A DNA stretch of 38,811 nucleotides, taken from the NCBI RefSeq assembly GCF_004006535.1, contig NZ_RLIH01000018.1:1-38811 (forward strand), read 5' to 3'. Within the stretch, counting starts at the first letter, position 1. Each line of letters begins with the position of its first letter. Made by a program: the position numbers and the translations under genes. The notes under the pieces are model-generated. The model saw only the letters and a program-made list of their open reading frames with translations, made no database searches and was not told the DNA's origin. Shown here piece by piece: positions 24,001 to 31,665 of this stretch. This DNA is from Anaerosphaera multitolerans. GTDB taxonomy: Bacteria; Bacillota; Clostridia; Tissierellales; Peptoniphilaceae.

Positions 24001-25983
24001 TATTATTTTGTCCAGTTCGGTTTTTTCATTAAACTCAATGTTTAACTCTGTATTAAAAGTAGTGTGTCTACAATGGTCTGACCAGTAGGTGTCTATTATG
24101 GAAATTTCAGTTTCATTTGGATTTCGATTTTCAGATTTAAAATAATCTCTTACAATTACTATATCTTCATAGCTCATTGCCAAGCCATGCCCTGTTATAA
24201 AGTCTTTTAATCCCTTTTCATCTAAGTCTATAAATCCCTCATAGACTTCATTTTTTCGATTAGGTTTAGCATGAGATTTTAAAGTTGTAGGTATTCCCAA
24301 AAGGTTAATTCTATGAGAATCCACAGGATTGACTAAGAAAGACTCTATCTTATCCAGTTCCTCCTTAGTTGCCCCTTCAATTTCATAAACTCTATGAGAG
24401 CTGGCCTTTACCGGCTCATCACTTACAAGAGCTATAGTATCAAGAAGCGCCTGTTCCCTTTGGTCAAATTGGCCCGGCAGGTAGGAAACAACTATTGCAT
24501 CTTCAATTTCAGACTGAAGCTTTAAAGAAGATTCGCCGTAATAGATATCATCAATAGGTCTTTCTGAAAGAATAGTATAGAGAATTTTCTCCAAAGTGGA
24601 GTCCTCTATCTCAATATCATATCTGTTATAAATATTTATATTTTTCAATTCTATATTAAGAGAATTTTTAATTTCCTCTACTAATTCCCTTGACTCATAG
24701 GCAAATTCAGCTTTCTTTTTCACATAAACTCTTTTTACTCTTGGACCTATGTCGCTTCTATAGTACATATCCTTAAAGTTTATTTTTTCCACATCTTCAT
24801 AAACAGTACTTATAACTTCGTCAAATTCCTCACCGCTGTGGACTATATTTAAAACCCTTCCGCCATTTGTAAGGAGCTTTCCATCTTCAAACTTAGTTCC
24901 TGCGTGAAAGACCTTAGATTTTAAATCCTTTGAAATTTCTATTGTTTCTCCCTTTTCATAGTCCTCTGGATAGCCTCCTGCTGAAACCACTAGGCAAAGA
25001 GCCTTTTTATTGTTGGTCTTTAGCTCTACTTCACTTAACTTTCCCTCTAAAGTACTTTCTAAAAGTTCCAATATATCATTGTCTATTAACTCCAAAATTG
25101 ATTGAGTTTCAGGATCTCCAAATCTGGCATTAAATTCAAGTACATTGATTCCCTCATCAGTAATCATTATTCCAATAAATAGTGCCCCTCTATAATCTAT
25201 GTTTTCAGCTTGAAATCCCTTTAAAACAGGTTCTAAAATTTCCACTTTAATATTATCTAAAAAAGCTTCCGCCTCGGCATTTGGAGCATAGGTTCCCATT
25301 CCACCCGTATTCAGTCCAACTTCCCCCGAGCCAATTTTCTTATGGTCTCTTGAAGTCGGAAGAGGCAGTATGGTTTTTGAATCGCATAGACAGATTAAGG
25401 ACATTTCAAAACCGTCTAAAAACTCTTCAATTACCACTTTCTTATCTCCAAACTTACCCTCTTGCATAACTTCTTTTAAAAAGGTTTCAATTTCATCTTC
25501 ACTTTCGCCTATTAATACACCCTTACCTGCTGCAAGACCATCTGCCTTTATTACAACTCTTCCGCTTTTATTAAAAAGTTCCAAACTGAATTTAAGAGCT
25601 TTATCATAGTCAGTACACTCCAAATAATCGGCACTTTTAATATTATATTTCTTTAAAAAATCCTTGGTAAAGGCTTTGCTCTTTTCAAACATTGCCCCTT
25701 CTAACTTAGGTCCAAAAATTTTAAGCCCCTTCTCTTCAAATTTATCAGCTATACCCATGCAAAGAGGAACTTCCGGTCCAACTATGGTATAGTCAACAGC
25801 TTCATTAAGAGCAAATTCCAACAGAGCGTCAATATCATCTGCAGCTATGTCTATGTTTTTTCCAAGATCTTTTGTCCCGCCATTACCCGGTGCAAAATAA
25901 ATTTCCCTCTTTGAATCTGCCTTTAAAATATTATATGCAAGTGCATATTCTCTTCCGCCACTTCCAATAATTAATATCTTCAT
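21076..25983 (-). CDS. purD-purL: Fused GAR synthetase (PurD) and FGAM synthase (PurL)
   Basis: One uninterrupted 1,635-residue frame. Residues 1 to about 414 are a complete PurD (IIGSGGREYALA, VIKADGLAAGKGV, ATP-grasp NARFGDPETQ, ending YYRSDIG). From about 416 (VKRVYVKKK) to the end is a complete long single-chain PurL of the clostridial type, including HCRHTTFNTE, ETHNHPTEIEPFGGAS and a C-terminal class I glutaminase (from about 1370: PAFPGTNCEWD, ILGICNGFQAL with the nucleophile Cys, and His-Glu in the final part). The junction has almost no linker and no internal ribosome binding site. PurD makes GAR from phosphoribosylamine; PurL converts FGAR to FGAM; PurN, encoded upstream, acts between them. 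Last gene of the operon, 8 nt after purH. Confidence 0.95.
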   Translation of the reverse strand: MKILIIGSGGREYALAYNILKADSKREIYFAPGNGGTKDLGKNIDIAADDIDALLEFALNEAVDYTIVGPEVPLCMGIADKFEEKGLKIFGPKLEGAMFEKSKAFTKDFLKKYNIKSADYLECTDYDKALKFSLELFNKSGRVVIKADGLAAGKGVLIGESEDEIETFLKEVMQEGKFGDKKVVIEEFLDGFEMSLICLCDSKTILPLPTSRDHKKIGSGEVGLNTGGMGTYAPNAEAEAFLDNIKVEILEPVLKGFQAENIDYRGALFIGIMITDEGINVLEFNARFGDPETQSILELIDNDILELLESTLEGKLSEVELKTNNKKALCLVVSAGGYPEDYEKGETIEISKDLKSKVFHAGTKFEDGKLLTNGGRVLNIVHSGEEFDEVISTVYEDVEKINFKDMYYRSDIGPRVKRVYVKKKAEFAYESRELVEEIKNSLNIELKNINIYNRYDIEIEDSTLEKILYTILSERPIDDIYYGESSLKLQSEIEDAIVVSYLPGQFDQREQALLDTIALVSDEPVKASSHRVYEIEGATKEELDKIESFLVNPVDSHRINLLGIPTTLKSHAKPNRKNEVYEGFIDLDEKGLKDFITGHGLAMSYEDIVIVRDYFKSENRNPNETEISIIDTYWSDHCRHTTFNTELNIEFNEKTELDKIIRGSFNRYLEIREELNIKKPISLMSFGTILSKYMREKGELEDLEVSSEINACSVKVKVRVFNGKEEELRDYLLMFKNETHNHPTEIEPFGGASTCLGGAIRDPLSGRAFVYQAMRITGSADPTRPISETLTGKLPQRKIATEAAAGYSSYGNQIGLPTGYLDEIYHEGYMAKRMEAGAVMAAAPMENVKRLDPVGGDLVLLLGGKTGRDGIGGATGSSKAHKKSSIETESAQVQKGNAPEERKIQRLFRREEAAKLIKKCNDFGAGGVSVAIGELSDGVEIYLDRVPLKYEGLTPREIAISESQERMALVIDPKDLEEFKKYCDEENLEVTVVAKVTAENRMIMKYEDEIICNMSYDFINTNGARRYQNVEVVSEDVPELLKDENLDPSSLKDYLKDLNITSKKNLIELFDPSVGRNTVLNPLGGRERLNPIQTMVAKIPSFEKDVRTVSLMSYGFNPYLSEVSQYLGGYYAVIESIARIAATGAPIDKIRLSFQEFYERLRDEKIWSKPLKSLLGALEASEFFKAPPVGGKDSMSGSFENLHVPPTLISFAVTTANVEDIISPDFKGKGKIGLIKTPMNKVGMLDLNQLKNNLNALKEDIDSRNIISATAITSKGTLPQIYEAAVGNTGFNIELEDLYSPLYGSFIVEYMEDRDFIEKVGEFSENIVVNGVELDGAELRRAYLNTLDGVFKPEEHIELKDEENKKVEDRKMKSTKTVKEPLVVIPAFPGTNCEWDTKTVFENHGAKGEIFLFKNRNSEDIKNSKRELAELIRKAQILVIPGGFSMGDEPDGSGKFIANVLSSKEVAESIEYMLKENDGLILGICNGFQALIKTGLLPGGKIKEVSEEDPTLTFNTCRRHIAKFVDVKLKTDNSPWLRGLEVGRTYTMPISHGEGRVVVSEEKYRELLEKDQVVSVYEVSPNGSDYNIESLMSEDGKILGKMGHPERLGENLFKNIYNLEVQNIFKAGVEYFKED

Positions 25984-25991
25984 TGTTCCTC

Positions 25992-27497
25992 CTAGTGTTT
26001 AAAGTGTCTTTGACCGGTAAAGGCCATTGAAATTCCCAACTCATTACATTTATCTATTGACTCTTTATCTCTTTGAGAGCCTCCCGGCTGTATAATGGAC
26101 TCCACTCCCATTTCACCTGCAAGGATTACGCAGTCATCAAAGGGAAAGAAAGCATCTGAAGCCAAAACCGAACCTGTAAAATCCTTATCAGGATGGTTGT
26201 TCCTTATACTCTCCAAAGCCCAAATTCTGGAAGTCTGTCCACCTCCAATACCCATAGTGGCCAAATCCTTAGCTATTACAATCGCATTGGATTTAGTATG
26301 CTTTACAACAGTCATTGCAAATTTCAAATCCTCTATTTCAGCCTGTGTAGGCTCTTTCTCTGTAACTATTTCAAAACCGTCTTCAGCTTTATCTCTATCT
26401 TGAATTAAAACTTTTCCATTTAAGTATTTAAGGTCTATTTGAACTTGAGAAAGTGAAAAATCCACCTTTACCAACCTTATATTTTTCTTCTTAGTCAGTT
26501 CTATTAATGCCTCTTCAGTAAAATCTGTTGCAGCTACAATTTCCAAAAATGTTTTAGACATCTCCCTTGCCGTCTCTACATCAACTATCCCGTTTACTGC
26601 CACAATACCTCCAAAAATTGAAAGAGGATCGGCATTGTAGGTTTTTACATAGGCGCTTAATACATTCTCTCCCCTTGCAGCGGCACAAGGTGTTGCATGT
26701 TTTAATGCAACGACGGAATTTTCTCCCAGTTCCGCTGCCAGTTCAACAGCAACGTTTAAATCGTTGTAATTATTAAAACTCATTTCTTTTCCATGGAGTA
26801 TTTCCAAATTGGAAAGGTAGCTTTCAACAAAATTATCCTTGTATAGGTCAGCTCCCTGAGATGGATTTTCGCCATATCTCAAACCGGAAATCTTTTCAAA
26901 TCCCAGAGAAAAATACTTGGAATCTAAGGACGTTCTCTCTAAGAAGTACCTGGAAATCATGGAATCATAGTAGGCTGTAAGTGCAAAGGCCTTTGCTGCA
27001 AGTTTCTCCCTAAACAATAAATCATCCGTTTTAGTTTTTAACCTTTCCACCACTTCTTCATAGTCATCAGGGTCTGTTACAATTAAAACATCTTTATAGT
27101 TTTTAGCAGTGGCTCTAATTAAGGTAGGCCCTCCAATATCTATATTCTCAACTATATTTTCATGAACTCCCGTCTTTAACGCTCCTTGGAAGTCATATAA
27201 ATTTACTGCTACTATATCTATTGGAACTATACTTTGCTCCTCAACAGTTCTTCTGTGTTCCTCATCGTCTCTTTTATAGAGTATTGCCCCATGAACTTTG
27301 GGAGAAAGTGTCTTAACCCTTCCATTTAAAATTTCCGGAAATCCTGTAACTTCTTCTATATCAATGGCACTTACTCCGGCATCTAAAATCCTCTTAAGCG
27401 TTCCACCTGTAGATACTATTTCATATCCCAAATCCTTTAGGGACCTTGCTAAATAATCAACATTTTTCTTATCTGTTACAGAAATCAGCGCTCTCAT
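25992..27497 (-). CDS. purH: AICAR transformylase/IMP cyclohydrolase
   Basis: This 501-residue bifunctional enzyme carries out the last two steps to IMP. The N-terminal IMP cyclohydrolase domain has SVTDKKNVDYLARSL, STGGTLKRILDAG, VTGFPEILNGRVKTL and HGAILYKRD. The C-terminal transformylase has LRYGENPSQGADLY, LKHATPCAAARG and the terminal IIQPGGSQRDKESID and GQRHFKH. The length is normal. It overlaps purN by 4 bp. Confidence 0.98.
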   Translation of the reverse strand: MRALISVTDKKNVDYLARSLKDLGYEIVSTGGTLKRILDAGVSAIDIEEVTGFPEILNGRVKTLSPKVHGAILYKRDDEEHRRTVEEQSIVPIDIVAVNLYDFQGALKTGVHENIVENIDIGGPTLIRATAKNYKDVLIVTDPDDYEEVVERLKTKTDDLLFREKLAAKAFALTAYYDSMISRYFLERTSLDSKYFSLGFEKISGLRYGENPSQGADLYKDNFVESYLSNLEILHGKEMSFNNYNDLNVAVELAAELGENSVVALKHATPCAAARGENVLSAYVKTYNADPLSIFGGIVAVNGIVDVETAREMSKTFLEIVAATDFTEEALIELTKKKNIRLVKVDFSLSQVQIDLKYLNGKVLIQDRDKAEDGFEIVTEKEPTQAEIEDLKFAMTVVKHTKSNAIVIAKDLATMGIGGGQTSRIWALESIRNNHPDKDFTGSVLASDAFFPFDDCVILAGEMGVESIIQPGGSQRDKESIDKCNELGISMAFTGQRHFKH

Positions 27498-28045
27498 TTC
27501 TCCTCCTCTATTTTTTTAATAGCTCTCTTTAAAGTGCTATGCTCTAATTTTAAAACACATTCCGCAATTTCTTCAGGATTTTTACAGTGGGAAATATTTA
27601 AAGTTTCCTGCAGTATAATCTCTCCGCCGTCCACTTCTTCATTTACATAATGTACTGTAACTCCACTGGTTTCATCTTTATTTTTAAAAACAGCTTCATG
27701 TACCCTTATTCCATAAAATCCCTTGCCCCCATACTTAGGTAAAAGCGAGGGATGAATGTTTATAATTCTATCCTTGTAACTTTCCAATATTTTTGAGCTA
27801 ATGGTCTTTAAATAACCTGCCAATACTATAAAATCAACGCCATACTCACCTAGTGTTCTTAACAGCTCCTCATCTTCCTTTATAATAACTGCCGGTATTC
27901 CATATTCCTTACCATACTCCAGTCCCTTGGCCTTCCTATTTGAAACTATTAAAACTATTTCACTTTCAAACTCTTTCTGCTTCTGTGCTTCAAGCAGAGC
28001 TTTTAAATTGGAGCCCGTTCCTGAAATTAAAACTGCTATTTTCAT
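27494..28045 (-). CDS. purN: Phosphoribosylglycinamide formyltransferase
   Basis: This 183-residue enzyme transfers the formyl group of 10-formyl-THF to GAR. It has VLISGTGSNLKALLE, the catalytic block INIHPSLLPKYGG with the essential Asn and His, and VDGGEIILQE with the essential Asp. It overlaps purM by 4 bp and purH by 4 bp, so the three are translationally coupled. Confidence 0.97.
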   Translation of the reverse strand: MKIAVLISGTGSNLKALLEAQKQKEFESEIVLIVSNRKAKGLEYGKEYGIPAVIIKEDEELLRTLGEYGVDFIVLAGYLKTISSKILESYKDRIINIHPSLLPKYGGKGFYGIRVHEAVFKNKDETSGVTVHYVNEEVDGGEIILQETLNISHCKNPEEIAECVLKLEHSTLKRAIKKIEEEK

Positions 28046-29070
28046 ATTATCGAAACTTCCTCGCCCTTTACAATATTTCCTATAATATATGCGGTGTCAC
28101 TTGTATTTTTATTTATATCTTCCACTATTTCCTCAGCTTTTTCCCTATCTACTATTAGAACCATGCCCACACCCATATTAAAGGCTCTAAAAAGTTCATC
28201 ACGCTCCACTAATTTAGAACTTATAATCTCATCAAATACCACAGGTTTTTCCCAAGTATTCTCTTCAAGCTTTGCCGTTAAACCTTCCGGAAGTATTCTT
28301 GGCACATTTTCCACAAGACCTCCGCCGGTAATATTGGCTATTCCCAAAATATTATATTTTTCAATTAAGTAAAGTATGGTTTTAACATATAGCTTTGTAG
28401 GAGTAAGTAGGACTTCACCCACCTTACTGTCAGTTCCCGGAAAAGTATCCTCTAAGTCCATTTTTAAAACTTCTAAAAACAATTTTCTTGCAAGGGAGTA
28501 TCCGTTTGAATGAAGTCCTGAGGATTTAAGTCCTATTACAACATTTCCCTCTTTTATATTTTGACCGTCTATTATGTTTTTTCGCTCCACTATTCCAACG
28601 CTAAAACCTGCAAGGTCATATTCATCCTTTGCATACATACCCGGAAGCTCTGCAGTTTCTCCGCCTATTAATGCGCATCCCGATTCAACACAGGCATTGG
28701 CAACTCCCTCTACTATCTTTTCAATTCTCTCGGGAATTATTTTATCAGCGCCAATGTAGTCAAGAAAAAACAGCGGCTTTGCCCCCTGACAGATTAAATC
28801 ATTTACACACATTGCAACTAAATCAATTCCAACGGTGTTGTGTCTGTCCATTTTTTGAGCTATTAGAAGTTTAGTACCGACTCCATCAGTTGACGCTAAA
28901 AGTATGGGATCTTCCATATCTTTAAACTCCCTAAGACTGAAACCCCCTGAAAAAAGACCTATATCTCCAAAAACTCCTTCAGTATAGGTTTTCTTTACAT
29001 GAGCCTTCATTAATTCCACAGCTCTATTTCCCGAATCAATATTTACTCCCGAATCTTTGTAATCAATCAT
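28042..29070 (-). CDS. purM: Phosphoribosylformylglycinamidine cyclo-ligase (AIR synthetase)
   Basis: This 342-residue enzyme closes FGAM to AIR with ATP. It has YKDSGVNIDSGNRAVELMK, the Gly-rich GGFSLREF, STDGVGTKLLIAQ, DLVAMCVNDLICQGA, GGETAELPGMY and ANITGGGLVENVPRILP, all typical. Length is normal. It follows purF by 11 nt and overlaps purN. Confidence 0.97.
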   Translation of the reverse strand: MIDYKDSGVNIDSGNRAVELMKAHVKKTYTEGVFGDIGLFSGGFSLREFKDMEDPILLASTDGVGTKLLIAQKMDRHNTVGIDLVAMCVNDLICQGAKPLFFLDYIGADKIIPERIEKIVEGVANACVESGCALIGGETAELPGMYAKDEYDLAGFSVGIVERKNIIDGQNIKEGNVVIGLKSSGLHSNGYSLARKLFLEVLKMDLEDTFPGTDSKVGEVLLTPTKLYVKTILYLIEKYNILGIANITGGGLVENVPRILPEGLTAKLEENTWEKPVVFDEIISSKLVERDELFRAFNMGVGMVLIVDREKAEEIVEDINKNTSDTAYIIGNIVKGEEVSII

Positions 29071-29081
29071 TTTAATCTCCT

Positions 29082-30431
29082 TTATATAACTACTGGATCA
29101 ACAGGATATTCACCGTTGAAACAAGCCTTACAAAATCTATCATCTCTTATTAAAGTAGCTCTTTGCATTCCCTCCAAGGTAATAAAAGCCAAAGAATCTG
29201 CATCTATTTTTTCACGTATTTCCTCTACAGTGTTGTTGGCAGCTATTAAATTCAATCTGCTTGGAGTGTTAATTCCGTAGTAGCAGGGAAATCTCACAGG
29301 AGGAGAAGTAATCCTCAAATGAACTTCCTTTGCCCCTGCATCTCTCATCCTTCTAATTAAGTTTGCAGATGTAGTTCCTCTTACTATTGAATCGTCAATT
29401 AATACTATTTTCTTTCCTTCCACTACGTGTTTAAGAGGATTTAATTTAAGTTTAACTGCCATCTCCCTCTCTTCCTGAGTGGGCTTTATAAAAGTCCTTC
29501 CCATATACCTGTTCTTTACCAAACCCTCGGCAAAGGGAATTTTAGTCTCCTGAGAATATCCAATAGCCGATGGAATACCGCTGTCAGGTACGGGAACTAC
29601 TAAATCAACGTCACAGGGCGATTCTCTAGATAGAATTTCACCGCACCTTCTTCTAAAATTATAGGAATTAACCTTATCTAAAGTAGCATCATTTCTAGAA
29701 AAATATACATATTCAAAAATACAGTGTTTAGGTTTTAAAGCTCCTCCATGAAAGTAAGACTTGGTACCGTTACTGTCCACCACTATTATTTCTCCGGGAA
29801 GCACACTTCTATGTACCTCTCCACCTATAATATCCACAGGTGCATTTTCAGAAGCGATAATAGTGTCACCATCTTTAGTTCCTCCCATTACAAGGGGTCT
29901 TATTCCCCTATTGTCTCTAAAGGCAACTAACTTGTCCTTTAAAAGTAAAATAACGCTGTAAGAGCCTTTTATTACGTCCATAGTCTTCTTAACAGCCTCT
30001 ACTATGTCGCTTTTATAATACCTTGCAATTAAAAATAAAATAACTTCCGCATCTGAAGTGGTTTGAAACATCATTCCATCTTCTTCTAATCTGGTCCTTA
30101 ATATTTGATAGTTTATTAAATTGCCGTTGGTGGATATGGATATTTCCGTCCCCTTGGCAAAAACCATAAAGGGCTGAGTGTTGTATTCAAAATTCCCATC
30201 GGAAGTTGAATACCTTACGTGTCCAATACCTATATTCCCCTCAAGTCTATTTAGCTTATTCTCATCAAATACATCTATTACCAGTCCCATTCCTCTTTCC
30301 CTAAGTAATGTCTCCGAGTTGGATACTGTTATACCACAGGACTCCTGTCCCCTGTGTTGTAGTGAATTAAGTCCATAAAACAACTTTTTACTCACCGGTG
30401 AATTAGAAAACATTCCTATAATTCCACCCAT
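29082..30431 (-). CDS. purF: Amidophosphoribosyltransferase with glycine in place of the catalytic cysteine
   Basis: This 449-residue enzyme would make 5-phosphoribosylamine from PRPP. The family uses an N-terminal Cys (CGI/CGV) as glutaminase nucleophile, exposed after processing. Here the start is MGGIIGMF: the Cys codon position reads GGT (30426-30428). The ATG follows GAGGGTGAG, and the next upstream codons end at a TGA, so no alternative N-terminus supplies a Cys. Other glutaminase residues remain (LQHRGQESCGI, GHVRYST, NGNLIN, TSDAE), though AHNGN reads STNGN. The transferase half is intact (VPVPDSGIPSA, VLIDDSIVRGTTS), as are the four Cys expected for the Bacillus-type 4Fe-4S cluster (HCIFEY, FPCYYG, CKAC). 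Likely ammonia-dependent, or a sequencing error. Confidence 0.95.
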   Translation of the reverse strand: MGGIIGMFSNSPVSKKLFYGLNSLQHRGQESCGITVSNSETLLRERGMGLVIDVFDENKLNRLEGNIGIGHVRYSTSDGNFEYNTQPFMVFAKGTEISISTNGNLINYQILRTRLEEDGMMFQTTSDAEVILFLIARYYKSDIVEAVKKTMDVIKGSYSVILLLKDKLVAFRDNRGIRPLVMGGTKDGDTIIASENAPVDIIGGEVHRSVLPGEIIVVDSNGTKSYFHGGALKPKHCIFEYVYFSRNDATLDKVNSYNFRRRCGEILSRESPCDVDLVVPVPDSGIPSAIGYSQETKIPFAEGLVKNRYMGRTFIKPTQEEREMAVKLKLNPLKHVVEGKKIVLIDDSIVRGTTSANLIRRMRDAGAKEVHLRITSPPVRFPCYYGINTPSRLNLIAANNTVEEIREKIDADSLAFITLEGMQRATLIRDDRFCKACFNGEYPVDPVVI

Positions 30432-30520
30432 TTTAATTTCTCACCCTCTTAAGAACTTCCCACATAGTCCTTTAAGCTCAAACTATGTCAACGACCTTTA
30501 ACTAAACTTCCTGCTTCCAA

Positions 30521-30549
30521 TAAAAATAGAGAATCTCTTAAGATTCCCT
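30521..30549 (-). terminator. Terminator of the purF leader RNA
   Basis: A 9-bp stem, AGGGAATCT/AGATTCTCT (one G-T pair; 30541-30549 with 30528-30536), with a TAAG loop is followed on the minus strand by ATTTTTA. It lies about 90 nt before purF. I found no good promoter between it and purF, so purF may depend on read-through. Confidence 0.75.
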
Positions 30550-30710
30550 CAAATTAACAAACTGATAAAATTAGTCGCACCTCTATCCTCAACACATACC
30601 TCAAACAATAGATATAAACCATTGGTAATTTTTCTCACACTTCTATTAGGAAAATTTCTCCTAACAATTTTATTTGATTTATTAACCACCTTGTGAGATA
30701 GTGCTAACAT
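30549..30710 (-). CDS. Doubtful 53-codon ORF upstream of purF
   Basis: The ATG at 30710 lies 5 nt after GGAGG, which is a good site, and the frame stays open for 53 codons (MLALSHKVVNKSNKIV... ending FISLLI). The stop codon touches the terminator stem. The protein has no recognisable domain and a mixed basic composition, and the same bases form RNA helices. It could be a leader peptide, a small protein or chance. Confidence 0.25.
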   Translation of the reverse strand: MLALSHKVVNKSNKIVRRNFPNRSVRKITNGLYLLFEVCVEDRGATNFISLLI

Positions 30711-30740
30711 TGCAACCTCCAATAATATTATTTCCATTTT

Positions 30741-30769
30741 ATTATAACATAGCTCTTGAAAATTTTAAA
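30741..30769 (-). promoter_or_regulatory. Promoter of the purF leader RNA
   Basis: On the minus strand a perfect TATAAT (30741-30746) lies 17 nt from TTTAAA (30764-30769, four of six matches to the -35 consensus). It is probably the only promoter of the pur operon in the window. Confidence 0.6.
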
Positions 30770-30897
30770 ATGTTTTTGCTAAAAACTTGGAGAACATCAG
30801 ACTTTCTATTTATCTTAAAATTTTTTAAATTCAATTTTAAGATTTCATTGTTTAGAATTTACATTTTATGGTATTGTATCATTGTGGGGTGATTTTT

Positions 30898-31662
30898 TTG
30901 GAATATTTAAATTTTAAAACTTTAATAATACTTTGTCCCCTGCTTTTCTTTGCAGGATTTGTAGACTCCATTGGAGGCGGAGGCGGCCTTATATCTCTTC
31001 CTGCCTTTCTTTTTGCCGGTCTGCCCGTGCACACTGCCATTGGTACTAATAAACTTCAATCTACCTTTGGCACTTTTATAAGTACCTTTCGATTTATTAG
31101 ACACGGATATGTCAGTTTTAAATTGATAATACCTTCAATTATTACTGCCTTTATAGGTTCAGCTCTAGGCTCTAGACTTACCTTATTCTTTTCGGAAAAA
31201 CAACTTAGCTACATTATGATAGTGGTTTTACCGATTTCAGCTCTTTTAGTTTTAAATAAAAAGCTGTTTAACGTAGATTTAGAACAAAAAATTACATACA
31301 ATAGAAAAACTTACATAACCACATCCATAAGTTCCCTTATTATAGGGTGCTATGACGGTTTTTACGGTCCCGGTACCGGAACGTTTTTAATTTTAGCCTT
31401 TACTATTCTGGCTAAAATGAATGCTGTCAGTGCCAATGCAAATGCAAAGGTTATAAATCTGACTACAAATTTCGCTTCGCTTATTGTATTTTTACTAAGC
31501 GGAAAAACCATTATGGCCTTAGGCTTAATAGGAGCCCTTTTTAATATGGCGGGTAACTATGTCGGATCCGGTTTTGTAATTGCAGATGCTCAAAAAATAA
31601 TGAGACCTGTGATAATTTTTGTACTATTGCTTTTAACTATAAAGATAATTGGAGGTTTTTAA
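30898..31662 (+). CDS. TauE/SafE (TSUP) family membrane transporter
   Basis: This protein of 254 residues has seven to eight predicted membrane helices. Family marks are the N-terminal FFAGFVDSIGGGGGLISLPAFL, GLPVHTAIGTNKLQSTFGT, and the second-half repeat GCYDGFYGPGTGTFLILAF with ANAKVINLTTNFASLIVFL. TSUP proteins move sulfite, sulfoacetate or other organic anions; the substrate cannot be told. The TTG at 30898 was chosen since GTGGGGTG lies 7-8 nt upstream; an earlier ATG at 30868 has no site. It is 3 nt upstream of the MoxR-like gene. A 130-bp internal piece (31184-31313) is duplicated at 37445. Confidence 0.9.
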   Translation: MEYLNFKTLIILCPLLFFAGFVDSIGGGGGLISLPAFLFAGLPVHTAIGTNKLQSTFGTFISTFRFIRHGYVSFKLIIPSIITAFIGSALGSRLTLFFSEKQLSYIMIVVLPISALLVLNKKLFNVDLEQKITYNRKTYITTSISSLIIGCYDGFYGPGTGTFLILAFTILAKMNAVSANANAKVINLTTNFASLIVFLLSGKTIMALGLIGALFNMAGNYVGSGFVIADAQKIMRPVIIFVLLLLTIKIIGGF

Positions 31663-31665
31663 TAA

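Larger units (their letters stand above)
30521..30734 (-). ncRNA. Candidate structured RNA or regulatory leader upstream of purF
   Basis: A transcript of about 214 nt is predicted between a promoter (30741-30769) and a terminator. It shows self-complementarity: GCA plus CTATC (30704-30697) with GATAG plus TGC (30587-30577) as a closing helix with a 3-nt bulge; TCTCACA (30698-30692) with TGTGAGA (30639-30633); and a hairpin TTAGGA/TCCTAA (30664-30659 with 30651-30646). Size, single promoter and long-range closing fold are compatible with a 6S-type RNA or with an attenuating leader of purF. I cannot match it to a known family by eye. A competing reading is a 53-codon ORF over the same bases. 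Confidence 0.4.

Noticed and set aside
30440-30500. TTGACA before purF as an own promoter
   Set aside because: No acceptable -10 box follows at 16-18 nt (the bases read ACTATG).
30450-30770. Known purine, PRPP or ZTP riboswitch before purF
   Set aside because: I could not find the conserved core sequences of these classes on the minus strand.
30922-31104. 60-codon frame on the minus strand inside the TauE/SafE gene
   Set aside because: It lies wholly within a clear plus-strand gene and has no ribosome binding site or family signature.
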